A stretch of DNA of 8,559 bases from PWND01 sp964614525 (GTDB lineage Bacteria; Bacteroidota; Bacteroidia; Bacteroidales; UBA7960): the NCBI GenBank assembly GCA_964614525.1, contig CAZTPA010000094.1, forward strand, positions 1 through 8,559. The letters run 5' to 3'. Positions 1-7,856 of the stretch are shown in pieces (within the stretch, counting starts at the first letter, position 1; every line of letters starts with the position of its first letter). The notes under the pieces were generated by a model that had not been told where the DNA came from, searched no databases, and was given only the letters and a program-made list of their open reading frames with translations. Both the position numbers and the translations under genes were made by a program.

Positions 1-1172
1 AAAATTAAGCTGCCATGAATAAAAGGTGCTAAAACAGAAGAAGATTTTTCAAAATAATAGATCTGATCATAAGCTTCTGTGTTTTTCAAACCTTTCGATA
101 ACGCACCCAATCTTTGTGAATGCCTGGTTGTAATTGTTTCGGCAGAGTTCAGGATGTTTTTACTAAAGAGGGATTCTGTTATGCTGGAAGGACAAATTCT
201 CAATTCAATCAGTTTTTTAAGAGATGCTTTTTTCTTTTTGTAGAAAGGAAAATCTTGTAGCCACCAGGAATCTTTATAGAAAGTACCACCATTTCCGGAT
301 ATAGATAGCTTAATACCTCGTTCAGCTCTTTCTTCTTGCATTTTTCTATGACGAAATGCACTTATAATATTACCACAACCATCAATATATTCAAAAGCAG
401 AGTATAAATCATTAAGGCTAACATTTTCTGGTGCAGATGTAAAGTAATATTTGATTCCTGTTAACTCAGCTACTTTTTTCCCGGTTGTTGCTTCACCATT
501 GGTTTTTGAATTGTGGGAATATGATGCTTCTAAAATAGTACTTTCTGGAGAAATCATTGAAACTAATACTCTCGAATCATTGCCACCAGTAAGGTCTGCG
601 CTTGCAGGGACATCTATACTTTTTAGAATTTCTGCAAGCCTTGCTTGTATTTTTTTTATGATTTCTGAAGCATTTTCATTTTTTGTGAGGTTACCGAAAA
701 GAAGACTTAGATCAGGGGGATTTATTTTTACCCTTTCGAATTTTCCATCCTTGATTATAATACCCTCACCCGGTTTGATCCGAAAAATTCCCTCAATAAG
801 AGAATAACCAGGTTCTGAATAACCAAACTTAAGAAAATGAGCGACAGAGTCGTTTCTGAAAACAAGGTTCTGTTTTGTTTTGAGAGAATCAACCAGTGGT
901 AAAAACCGATCTGACACGAACGTGTCAGTAAAATATAATGGTCGTAAGCCAAGAAGATCTGGAATGAGAATATGCTCACCTTTTTCTGTTACTGTCAATC
1001 CAATAAATGCTCCTGGAGACAACTGGTACCTCGAAATTGCATCATAGCTCATGTTTGAACAAAGGCTGTTTTGTGAACCTAATCTGATCCCATATTCCTG
1101 AGGATAATTTTTTTGTTTTAATTCTTCAACTGTTGTGCTGTTTAAAAATAGGGATCTATTGCACTGCTTCAA
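1..1172 (-). CDS. Asparagine-synthetase-like ATP-dependent amide ligase, 3' end cut by the window
   Basis: Reading from a TTG at 1172 gives 390 open codons running off the left edge. Residues about 50-150 resemble a degenerate class II glutaminase domain (LSPGAFIGL; PDLLGLRPLYF; LIEGIFRIKPGEG). The PP-loop of the asparagine synthase domain is at 193-201 (DLTGGNDSR, against the usual SGGLDS), so AMP-forming activation of a carboxylate is expected. Two oddities are seen directly. The protein does not begin Met-Cys: its nearest cysteine is residue 4, so the N-terminal glutaminase nucleophile is absent. The second conserved segment, usually SG[ED]GxDE, reads SGNGGTF at 292-298 without acidic residues. 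Family relatives in O-antigen loci (for example WbpS) amidate uronic acids, while others lacking the cysteine form amide bonds with other amines. The start is supported by GGAG eight bases upstream and by lying 20 bases after the glycosyltransferase stop; no nearby ATG fits. Amidation of a sugar acid is inference. Confidence 0.8.
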   Translation of the reverse strand, partial: MKQCNRSLFLNSTTVEELKQKNYPQEYGIRLGSQNSLCSNMSYDAISRYQLSPGAFIGLTVTEKGEHILIPDLLGLRPLYFTDTFVSDRFLPLVDSLKTKQNLVFRNDSVAHFLKFGYSEPGYSLIEGIFRIKPGEGIIIKDGKFERVKINPPDLSLLFGNLTKNENASEIIKKIQARLAEILKSIDVPASADLTGGNDSRVLVSMISPESTILEASYSHNSKTNGEATTGKKVAELTGIKYYFTSAPENVSLNDLYSAFEYIDGCGNIISAFRHRKMQEERAERGIKLSISGNGGTFYKDSWWLQDFPFYKKKKASLKKLIELRICPSSITESLFSKNILNSAETITTRHSQRLGALSKGLKNTEAYDQIYYFEKSSSVLAPFIHGSLI

Positions 1173-1180
1173 TTTATTAT

Positions 1181-1184
1181 CTCC
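1181..1184 (-). promoter_or_regulatory. Shine-Dalgarno site deciding a TTG start
   Basis: On the minus strand GGAG is followed by eight bases and then TTG at 1172. It is among the best ribosome-binding matches in the operon, and it justifies a TTG start for the asparagine-synthetase-like gene. The first in-frame ATG is codon 41 and has no such site. Confidence 0.6.
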
Positions 1185-1192
1185 AACAAAAT

Positions 1193-2320
1193 TTATTTAT
1201 ATAATTCTGAATAAGTTTTCAATAGGACTTTCTCCTGCTGCTCCCAATTGAAAACTTCTTTAAGCTTAGTTGTATTTTTTTTGAATTTTTGAATATCCTT
1301 ATTATTTATACTGTCAAGTGCATTTTTTATACTTTCTGGTGTGTTTTTATCGATAACAACTCCAATTTCATTGGTCTTAACAATTTTGGATAACTCATAG
1401 AGATCTGGAACTATTACGGGAAGACCCGCCATAATATATTCAAATAATTTATTTGGGGCACAATAATAATAACTCAAACAGGTGTTTTCTATCAAACACA
1501 AACCAATATCTGCAGACGATGTATAATTTAGCAATATGTCTGGTGGTACTGCTTGCTGAAAGAATATGTTGGGAAAATCTTTCGCCGCCTGTTTGGCAAG
1601 GTTTTCCAATGATCCAAATCCCATAATAACGAGCACATTGGAATGATCAGTAGTTTTAAAAGCATCAATGATATTTTCTATACCGCGCCCGCGACCAATT
1701 GCACCCTGATATAAATAAATAATTTTATCATTACTAATATTGAATTGCTTTCTGAAGATATCTGAATTAATACATTCTTTGTAATCTGGGCAGTTTAAAA
1801 CCAGAGATGGTTTTTTGATTTTATATAACCTCTGATATTCTTCAGCGATACTTTCACTAACAGTAATAACTTTATCTGCAAACTTTATCATTAATCTTTC
1901 AAGAAATTTACGGAATTTTTTTTCCAACATTGAATGTCCGTTTCTTTCTGTCTCATATTCATGTGCATCATAAACGATTTTTAAATTACGATTAAAAATG
2001 ATTCTGGTGAAAACCCCAAAAGGAAGTACAGCAAGTCCGTTGAGGTGAAATATATCGGCATTTCTGTGATAAATTACAATTTTAATCAAAAATTCAAGAT
2101 ATTTAATTAGTTGAACGATTTTGATTTTGGACCAGTTTCTGGTCTTGAGTTTAAACCTTCGTACATAAATATCCTGAATTATTTCTTTATCTGCTAAGGA
2201 TTTCTCATGAAGTGCGATAACTGTCACATAATATCCCGCCCTTTTTAGGGATATGGCTTCCTTAAGTACACGGCTGTCGTTGGTAAAATTATTGAGTACA
2301 ATTGATACTACATTTTTCAT
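1193..2320 (-). CDS. GT4-type (GT-B fold) glycosyltransferase
   Basis: This 375-residue protein probably transfers a sugar from a nucleotide donor to the growing lipid-linked repeat unit at the cytoplasmic face. The N-terminal acceptor domain opens with a beta strand and NNFTNDSRVLKEA (residues 10-22), followed by LKRAGYYVTVIAL, typical of GT4 proteins. VYDAHEYE is at 117-123 and ADKVITVSESI at 148-158. The donor-binding domain has YQGAIGRGRGIENII (204-218), VIMGFGS (231-237) and PNKLFEYIMAGLPVIVPD (289-306), which supplies the second glutamate of the E-x-E type motif. An upstream ATG at 2404 would add 28 residues, but it lies wholly inside the preceding gene and the homology-like start is at MKNVVSIVL. 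The chosen ATG shares one base with the polymerase stop (TAATG), suggesting translational coupling; AAGGA lies 12 bases upstream. Donor and acceptor sugars cannot be told from sequence. Confidence 0.88.
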   Translation of the reverse strand: MKNVVSIVLNNFTNDSRVLKEAISLKRAGYYVTVIALHEKSLADKEIIQDIYVRRFKLKTRNWSKIKIVQLIKYLEFLIKIVIYHRNADIFHLNGLAVLPFGVFTRIIFNRNLKIVYDAHEYETERNGHSMLEKKFRKFLERLMIKFADKVITVSESIAEEYQRLYKIKKPSLVLNCPDYKECINSDIFRKQFNISNDKIIYLYQGAIGRGRGIENIIDAFKTTDHSNVLVIMGFGSLENLAKQAAKDFPNIFFQQAVPPDILLNYTSSADIGLCLIENTCLSYYYCAPNKLFEYIMAGLPVIVPDLYELSKIVKTNEIGVVIDKNTPESIKNALDSINNKDIQKFKKNTTKLKEVFNWEQQEKVLLKTYSELYK

Positions 2321-3669
2321 TATGAGAAAAATTCCTTCATTGAGACATGATGTTGTTTTTGAAAATCGCAAAAGGATATTCCATAGAGACCGATTCCAAA
2401 CCAAAGTGGCATCCAGTTAAAAAATGCCCACAAAATTGCATATGTTAAAATTATGCTCACAGAAAGCAACCGAAATAATGAGTAATGCTTATTAGTATAG
2501 AGAGAAATATCATTTGATGTGTTTTTTGTTATATCATTATAGATAGCAAATAAAAATACCATAAAAAAAATTAAACCAACAATACCTGTGTGAGTTAGTA
2601 TTGAAAGAAGGCTATGAATGTAGGTTCCACCTCCAGTTGTTTCAATTTCAACTTGAGCATTGCCAAAAAAAGGATTATAAGCGAAATGGGTCAAAAAATT
2701 ATTGGTTAAAATATCCATACGAGTACCTACAGAACTGATCTTTCCTGTCCCGTAGCTGAAAATTCTTAGATTAGATAAACTAATGGAAAAATATCTCATC
2801 AATGCAAATGCAGCTGTAATAAAAAATAAACTTGAAATTAAAACGCCTTTAGTAAGTCTTCTGCCTAACCACCCTAACAGTATCGAGTTAATTTTTATAG
2901 ATCTTATCGGGGTTATTTTTTTTGCAATAAAAAAATAACTGACAAGAAGAATAAAAAAACCTGCAGATGCTACTGCTCCGGAATTTGAACCTATAAGTTG
3001 GGATAATAAAATGGAGAGCAGAATTGAAGGAATAATAGCGATATTTGCTAAGTAGAATGGCAACCGACCTGAGCTATTTGTTTTATGAATATACAGCAAA
3101 GCCGAAATGGTAACGAGAATAATCACCTGCATAAACAGCATATCTCCGGGACGCTGATATACGCCCTTAACATGTGCAACCAAGAATCTGTCTGTTCTGA
3201 TATGTGCAAGATTATATTTGTATAGCTGCAAAATAAATAGGAGAATAACCCATGAATATGCAATCATCATATTTGAAGCAAATCTTGCGTAAAAGCGGTT
3301 CTTTTGCATAGTGATGTAAAGGTCTGAAATTACAAAAGATAATATGAGTCCCAGCGAAAAAGAAAACAGTATACCTCCGGTTGAGCCGATAGTATATTGT
3401 TTTATCAAACTCATACTATCAATATCGATGAAAAATTTGATGACAATATAACCAAAAAACAAAATTAATAATAAGAATGACTTTTTAATTTGGAAAATAA
3501 CATAATAGCGCCCTGAAATGATAAATAATGCTAAACTTGTAAGTACCATTATGACCAAATAGGTGTATCCAGTGCCTCCATCACCCAAATGTTTGATATT
3601 GGTAGAAAAATACATGGATAATGAAATCAATATTATTAAAGAAAGTAAAATTCGTAATACTTTTAACAT
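2320..3669 (-). CDS. Wzy-like polysaccharide polymerase / O-antigen ligase family membrane protein
   Basis: This 449-residue protein is very hydrophobic, with about 10 to 12 membrane segments. Clear ones are near residues 5-21, 35-52, 64-82, 98-117, 135-150, 177-194, 205-225, 231-249, 274-292, 353-377 and 398-417. A large loop between the segments near 292 and 353 carries SSVGTRMDIL (312-321), YNPFFGN (331-337) and GGGTYIHS (346-353). This matches the usual R...NP..G...HN/HS arrangement of the Wzy_C/WaaL family, in which the loop arginine and histidine are thought to act in glycosyl transfer from the undecaprenyl carrier. It follows the flippase by nine bases and overlaps the next glycosyltransferase by one base. 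In a Wzx/Wzy pathway it would join repeat units on the periplasmic side. A ligase role is possible, because polymerases and ligases cannot be separated by eye; the adjacent flippase makes polymerase more likely. AAGG upstream is too far from the ATG (14 bases) to be a convincing ribosome site. Confidence 0.85.
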   Translation of the reverse strand: MLKVLRILLSLIILISLSMYFSTNIKHLGDGGTGYTYLVIMVLTSLALFIISGRYYVIFQIKKSFLLLILFFGYIVIKFFIDIDSMSLIKQYTIGSTGGILFSFSLGLILSFVISDLYITMQKNRFYARFASNMMIAYSWVILLFILQLYKYNLAHIRTDRFLVAHVKGVYQRPGDMLFMQVIILVTISALLYIHKTNSSGRLPFYLANIAIIPSILLSILLSQLIGSNSGAVASAGFFILLVSYFFIAKKITPIRSIKINSILLGWLGRRLTKGVLISSLFFITAAFALMRYFSISLSNLRIFSYGTGKISSVGTRMDILTNNFLTHFAYNPFFGNAQVEIETTGGGTYIHSLLSILTHTGIVGLIFFMVFLFAIYNDITKNTSNDISLYTNKHYSLFRLLSVSIILTYAILWAFFNWMPLWFGIGLYGISFCDFQKQHHVSMKEFFS

Positions 3670-3678
3670 TTCTAAATA

Positions 3679-5028
3679 TTATACCTTGCTAAAATCTTCT
3701 TCTGTAATTTTTACAGCTCTATGTTCTTTCTGTTTTTCAATTTCAATATTTAATATCTGTTGCGCTCTTAGAAAGGTAACTATATAAACGAGTATCATTG
3801 CAATAGAATAAAGAGCAACTGCCATGAAAGAAGTCAGTCCGAATGTCTCTACAAAATAAAATATTGCCATAATGAATACTATTTTTGCGATGTTTATTAG
3901 AAGGCCATCAAGTTGCCTTTCATAAACAGTAAATATTCTGCTGACAGGTGTAAATATTAATCTTGAATATAACAATAATGCTAATATCTGAGCATACCTA
4001 CCAGCATCATACCACTTGTCCCCAAAGGCAAAGGAAAATGATAAGGGGCCAAATACTATTAAAACTATCAATGGTATTAGGCCAACTAACAATAGCCTTT
4101 TGATCAATTTTATCGAAAGTTTTTTAATTCTCAGTGGGTTGTTTTTGCAGCTTGCTGCTTCGCTGTAAAAGACTTTTGAAATAGATTGTCCAATAAGATT
4201 CATCGGTAGACTTACAATAGTGTGAGCAAAACCATACAATCCAACTATTTTGAGATCATAAATGCCTGCCATAAGAAGAACTGGTAATTTTATACTCAAA
4301 TTGGTAAAAAAGTGTGAGGGGGTACTAAAAAGTGGAAACTTAATGTATCTTTTAAAACACCAGGCAATTTTTCTTAAATTAATTTTTGAAAAAAGATGTA
4401 CTTCATGCTTTAATATCGGCCAGCCTAAAGTACTTATTCCTGCACTTTCACCAAAAATGTTACCAATAATCAGACCTACAGGGCCGAATCCAGCAAAACC
4501 AGCCCCGATTTTGGTAATGTTTGCGAGAAAACTCTGGCTGTATTTGGTTTTTGTAATGCTTTTAAAGTTCTTTCTTCTAAACGCCCAACCCAAAAAAATT
4601 TGGTGCGTACTGGTTAGGAACAATCCAACCAATAGTAATAGTTTATATTTTTTATTCAGGTTATAATCTGGAGAAATATATTGGATTAGATCAACAGAAA
4701 AAAGCAAGATCGAAACAATAGCTATAAAAAGAGCTGTGATCAAAAAAGACAATACAGTTACATTGATGGCTATTTCGTCATCATCAGCTATAGCAATAGC
4801 CATTTCATATTTTAACGAAGCGATTATTGCTAATGGAAGTAGCAAGGATGTGTATATAGCCAGTACTGCAAATTCATCAGGTGAATATAATCTTGTAATA
4901 ACAGGAGATAAAACAATACTCAGCAGTTGGGCAAAAAGTGTACCACTTAAAATAAGTAATATGTTTTTTGCAAAAGTACTTTTCAATAAATAAGTATAAC
5001 ATATATGGGTTTTATTCTTTAAATGCAT
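3679..5028 (-). CDS. Wzx-type lipopolysaccharide/exopolysaccharide flippase (MVF/MOP superfamily)
   Basis: This 449-residue multi-pass inner-membrane protein would flip undecaprenyl-linked repeat units to the periplasm. The typical opening is present: a first hydrophobic helix at about 22-41 followed by SPVITRLYSPDEFAVLAIYTS (start 41), then LKYEMAIAI (72-80). Other family-like blocks are GPVGLIIGN (182-190), KFPLFSTPSHFFTNLS (230-245), VGLYGFAHTIVSLPMNLIG (262-280), SISKVFYSEA (282-291) and FGDKWYDAGRYAQILA (335-350). Length and about 12 membrane segments fit oligosaccharide flippases of the polysaccharide-synthesis family. The C-terminal 25 residues are charged and cytoplasmic-like. The ATG at 5028 has no good ribosome site, but nothing downstream is better. 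The gene lies 47 bases after the acyltransferase, the longest spacer in the operon, and nine bases before the polymerase. The substrate cannot be predicted. Confidence 0.92.
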   Translation of the reverse strand: MHLKNKTHICYTYLLKSTFAKNILLILSGTLFAQLLSIVLSPVITRLYSPDEFAVLAIYTSLLLPLAIIASLKYEMAIAIADDDEIAINVTVLSFLITALFIAIVSILLFSVDLIQYISPDYNLNKKYKLLLLVGLFLTSTHQIFLGWAFRRKNFKSITKTKYSQSFLANITKIGAGFAGFGPVGLIIGNIFGESAGISTLGWPILKHEVHLFSKINLRKIAWCFKRYIKFPLFSTPSHFFTNLSIKLPVLLMAGIYDLKIVGLYGFAHTIVSLPMNLIGQSISKVFYSEAASCKNNPLRIKKLSIKLIKRLLLVGLIPLIVLIVFGPLSFSFAFGDKWYDAGRYAQILALLLYSRLIFTPVSRIFTVYERQLDGLLINIAKIVFIMAIFYFVETFGLTSFMAVALYSIAMILVYIVTFLRAQQILNIEIEKQKEHRAVKITEEDFSKV

Positions 5029-5075
5029 ATTATGTGCTATTTATTCCATTATCATAGAAAAACAGTTACAAAAAT

Positions 5076-6050
5076 TTAATAGCTTCTCATAATTTGGTTT
5101 AATGCTCTTTTAAGTAGCATTAATTTAGATAACGTTTTCTGAATATGAGAATATGGTGTTTGTATTGCACCAAATGAACGACAGCGGTTCTCGACTCCTT
5201 CAATCATACTACCTTCAAAATCAAAACACCGTAAATCGAGTTTGATACAGGAAAATTTTATTGCTTCCCAATTCAGAAGTGTGCCTGAGCCACTTTGCCT
5301 TAATATTGGATCAGCTCCACTCATGAGCATGTAAGAAGATCTTTTATCCCATACAAGGTAAGCTGCTGAATGTATTCTATTCATGTTGTCTACGGTATAA
5401 AAGATTTTTCTGCAGTTTTTTTCAACAAGTATGGCATCCAATTTTTTAACGAAGTTCAATGTATATCGGTTTTTGATGTTTTGTCTTTGATAAACCTTGC
5501 TGTTCACTGTGTAAAAGTCCTCTATCGGCAGATCATCTCTAACACTTAAAATTTTGGAAGCTTTAGAAATCTTATTTCTGTAACTCTTGTCGACATTCTC
5601 CCATAACGTCTCAAGACCTTGTGATAGATCTATTGTGTATGTAAAACGGGTTGTTTGAGTAAATCCTTTCCAGTAAAAAGGAAGCCAGTTTGTAATCATA
5701 TAATGAAAACTTTGAGAAAAATGGTGATATTTGGGCAACTGTTCTATAATTTGATTAAGTATTTTTTTTTGATAAGATAACCTGGTTGAGTATTTTTGCC
5801 CGGGAGGATATTTAATATAGGGACCTAAATTTTGTGTTAATTTTGGCATTATCAAACAGTTCAAGCCGAATTTAACCTTTTGGTAATATGGCATGGTTGC
5901 AATAATGTTATTTCCATTCTCAATTACTATTACATTCCAATTGTCTGGTCCACAAACGGTATCAAGCCACCAGTCCTGGCTGAATATAGGAAGATCATTT
6001 TCTGTTTTGCAGAAGTCGCGGTATTTTTGTTTATTAATGGATATAGCCAT
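5076..6050 (-). CDS. FemAB/BioF2-like GNAT-fold acyltransferase
   Basis: This 324-residue soluble protein resembles the GNAT-fold (FemAB-like, Acetyltransf_6 type) proteins common in capsule and exopolysaccharide clusters. The N-terminal half has PIFSQDWWLDTVCGPDNW (21-38), a signature of this group, then a beta-rich stretch ending MPYYQK. The second half carries the Acetyltransf_6-like core: NVDKSYRNKISKA (152-164) with basic residues, IHSAAYLVWD (226-235) and YMLMSGAD (240-247). The C-terminal block FDFEGSMIEGVENRCRSFGA (276-295) followed by QTPY is characteristic. These proteins transfer an acyl or aminoacyl group to an amino sugar or peptide acceptor; the donor (acyl-CoA, acyl-ACP or aminoacyl-tRNA) is not evident here. 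It sits between a second, smaller acetyltransferase and the flippase, so modification of the lipid-linked sugar before export is the natural inference. The spacers are 27 bases upstream and 47 downstream. The ATG at 6050 lacks a strong ribosome site. Confidence 0.85.
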   Translation of the reverse strand: MAISINKQKYRDFCKTENDLPIFSQDWWLDTVCGPDNWNVIVIENGNNIIATMPYYQKVKFGLNCLIMPKLTQNLGPYIKYPPGQKYSTRLSYQKKILNQIIEQLPKYHHFSQSFHYMITNWLPFYWKGFTQTTRFTYTIDLSQGLETLWENVDKSYRNKISKASKILSVRDDLPIEDFYTVNSKVYQRQNIKNRYTLNFVKKLDAILVEKNCRKIFYTVDNMNRIHSAAYLVWDKRSSYMLMSGADPILRQSGSGTLLNWEAIKFSCIKLDLRCFDFEGSMIEGVENRCRSFGAIQTPYSHIQKTLSKLMLLKRALNQIMRSY

Positions 6051-6077
6051 AGCTTTTTAGCCAATCAGATTGATTAT

Positions 6078-6656
6078 TCAGAAATGATTTACCATATAGA
6101 TACGTTCTTCTTTAATTATCGCATCATAGTATTTTTCCAATATTTTAAAACCTATTTTCTCATTAGATTTGATTGATGCGATATTAGAGACGGTAACTTT
6201 TGAAGATATTCCACTAAGGTTGTTTTCTTTGAAATGAGTAGCAGCGATTCCGCGGATCTTAGTGGCGATTCCCTTTCCGCGCATACTTTCTATTACTCCA
6301 GTAAATGCTTGGTGAACTGTATTCTCCTGAATGTCACGTATATTAAAATAATACATTTCGATCCCGACTAATTCCTGAGTATTTTCATCTATTACATTTA
6401 TCACAAGTCTATTACCAAAAAAATAGTAAAGTATTTTTTTTAGAAAACCCAATTCCTTCCCGCTATGAAAATTTCTGTAGAAATTAAAAGTATCTTTTCT
6501 GTATTTTGAGCTTAGCCCTTGATAAGTTAAAGGAGGAATTGTTGTCTTTTTAATCTTTTTTAATTTTCTTGCAGATAAAAAATTTTCGATTAGAAATCGA
6601 AGTTTCGAAATTTGGTTTTTAAATTTGTTTTTAATCATATTGTCAGCCGTCAGCAT
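6078..6656 (-). CDS. GNAT-family N-acetyltransferase
   Basis: This 192-residue protein has one C-terminal GNAT domain. The N-terminal 45 residues are strongly basic (KLKKIKK near 31-37) and may contact membrane or polymer. The core runs from about 80: ELVGIEMYYFN (95-105) forms the central strands; the acetyl-CoA pyrophosphate loop is SMRGKGIATKIR (124-135), a good R/Q-x-x-G-x-G/A match; VSNIASIKSNEKIGFKIL (156-173) is the usual N..S...EK.GF helix. It should transfer an acetyl or related acyl group to an amine, plausibly an amino sugar of the locus product, perhaps one made by the deacetylase gene just upstream. The chosen ATG at 6656 lies 21 bases after the deacetylase stop. A second ATG at codon 7 (6638) is equally possible; neither has a clear ribosome site. 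The acceptor is unknown. Confidence 0.85.
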   Translation of the reverse strand: MLTADNMIKNKFKNQISKLRFLIENFLSARKLKKIKKTTIPPLTYQGLSSKYRKDTFNFYRNFHSGKELGFLKKILYYFFGNRLVINVIDENTQELVGIEMYYFNIRDIQENTVHQAFTGVIESMRGKGIATKIRGIAATHFKENNLSGISSKVTVSNIASIKSNEKIGFKILEKYYDAIIKEERIYMVNHF

Positions 6657-6677
6657 CCTAAAATTTTAAAATGAGCA

Positions 6678-7845
6678 TTATTGGAAAATGAAACTGCTTT
6701 TCTTCAGACTTTCCAACACATTGATATACACCCACTCTCTGTCGTTCCAGTTTTCTGTGTAAAAAGAGCTGTTATGCCATAGGAATGTAAATATACCATT
6801 TACCTCTCTTATAATATCAATTACAGCTTGGATTTTTATATATCCAGCCTGCGGGTCGAGATTTTGATAATTTTCAGAAAAAAGTGTACCATCCATAATT
6901 ATCAGAGGAATTTCAAATAGTCTGTATTCTCTGCTTTCCTCAAAATTAAAAGGCCTGAACTTATAACTTGTACCAAATCTAAAACCACTCATATCAGCAT
7001 AGGAGCCGGTTGTGTCGTATTTGATTCCACTTTCCTCAAATATTTTGAAGCTCCTTGTTATATCAAATATCANNNNNNNNNNNNNNNNNNNNNNNNNNNN
7101 NNNNNNNNNNNNNNNNNNNNNNNNNNNNNNNNNNNNNNNNNNNNNNNNNNNNNNNNNNNNNNNNNNNNNNNNTGTGTTTTATATGTTTTTTGATTAGCTG
7201 CTCGACCCCTAATGGATTTCTAAAGGTTAAAAGGTTGAAAAAATTCCTGAAAAAATGGCTGGGGCTTTTTCTTTTCAATATATCACCAGACATGAATTTG
7301 AGGTATACCAGCTTGTTTGTATAGCCGAATTTATCAATGTCGTGAGTGATATATGCCTTTGGCTTTTGATACTCCTCAGAATAATTAAGTTTTAGCTCCG
7401 CCTTGATACTTTTAACTAACAAATCCACAACAGGTATTTCTAAAGTATCAGTGAGGTATCCAAAGCTGCTTTTTCCTCTAAATCTGCCGTATTCGTCTTT
7501 AAACTCAGGATTGTCACTATTTGTGTACTCCCAGTATCCTGATAAATGGAAAAAAATTGTTCCAATATAATCATAACCGCGGTTTGATTGTTCTGGATTT
7601 TGGAATGCCTTTACGTTGTGTTTTTTTGAAATTGCTGGAATCTGGGTGAACTCATCAATTAGTTGTTCTTTCGTTTTGTTCCAAAACGGGTATATGGGAC
7701 AGATTAGCTTTTTTGAATTGATCGTTATAGTGTAGTTATTGTGTTCAACCTTTATTCCTATTCTTCTATTGTTAGAAGTATCCTTCAAAACTGTATTAAG
7801 GAAATTACCAACGTATTTTGCGATGTGAAAAGGGTCGGGTGTCAT
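6678..7845 (-). CDS. Polysaccharide deacetylase family protein, interrupted by an assembly gap
   Basis: Two open stretches on either side of the N run belong to one gene. From the ATG at 7845, 224 residues precede the gap. DYIGTIFFHLSGYWEY (92-107), then DEYGRFRGKSS (117-127) and LEIPVVD (135-141), look like the DUF7033-type N-terminal region of Bacteroidota deacetylases, and AYITHDIDKFG (164-174) is the first NodB-like motif with the D-x-D metal and base residues. After the gap, about 130 residues continue in frame: SFKIFEESGIKYDTTGSYAD, GFRFGTSYKF, EIPLIIMDGTLF and FTFLWHNS, matching the second half of the same family up to the catalytic-histidine WHN motif. The second metal motif (H-x-x-x-H type) is not visible and probably lies in the missing bases. 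Such enzymes remove N- or O-acetyl groups from polysaccharide. The gene opens the operon. The ATG has no Shine-Dalgarno. No signal peptide is evident, so action on cytoplasmic or lipid-linked substrate is possible. Confidence 0.85.
7073..7172. other. Assembly gap (100 N)
   Basis: Exactly 100 N, the usual placeholder for a gap of unknown size, falls inside the deacetylase gene. The reading frames on the two sides do not join across 100 bases: the gene is in frame only if the true gap is a multiple of three. A stop read just after the gap (near 7063) is therefore an artefact. Confidence 0.97.
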
Positions 7846-7856
7846 AAGAACTATGT

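Noticed and set aside
451..807. Plus-strand open frame of 118 codons
   Set aside because: It is the opposite strand of the asparagine-synthetase-like gene, which has recognisable motifs throughout; this translation shows no family features.
755..979. Minus-strand frame of 74 codons
   Set aside because: It is in a different frame within the same asparagine-synthetase-like gene and has no independent start signal or domain.
2321..2404. 28-residue N-terminal extension of the glycosyltransferase
   Set aside because: It lies wholly within the polymerase coding region, and the typical GT4 opening strand begins at the ATG at 2320.
3563..3787. Plus-strand frame of 74 codons across the flippase-polymerase junction
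   Set aside because: It lies antisense to the ends of two clear genes and has no ribosome site or recognisable domain.
4262..4993. Two plus-strand frames (4262-4666 and 4736-4993)
   Set aside because: Both are antisense to the well-supported flippase gene; their apparent composition follows from the hydrophobic codons on the other strand.
5029..5075. Possible internal promoter or terminator in the 47-base spacer before the flippase
   Set aside because: No stable stem followed by T residues and no clear promoter element could be found; the spacer is simply AT-rich.
6061..6075. Small inverted repeat AATCA...TGATT between the two acyltransferase genes
   Set aside because: The five-base arms with no T run do not make a credible terminator, and the genes look cotranscribed.
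5880..6176. Plus-strand frame of 98 codons
   Set aside because: It is antisense to the ends of two acyltransferase genes and shows no motif.
7012..7324. Plus-strand frames and a stop read through the N run
   Set aside because: They depend on translating unknown bases and are artefacts of the placeholder gap.
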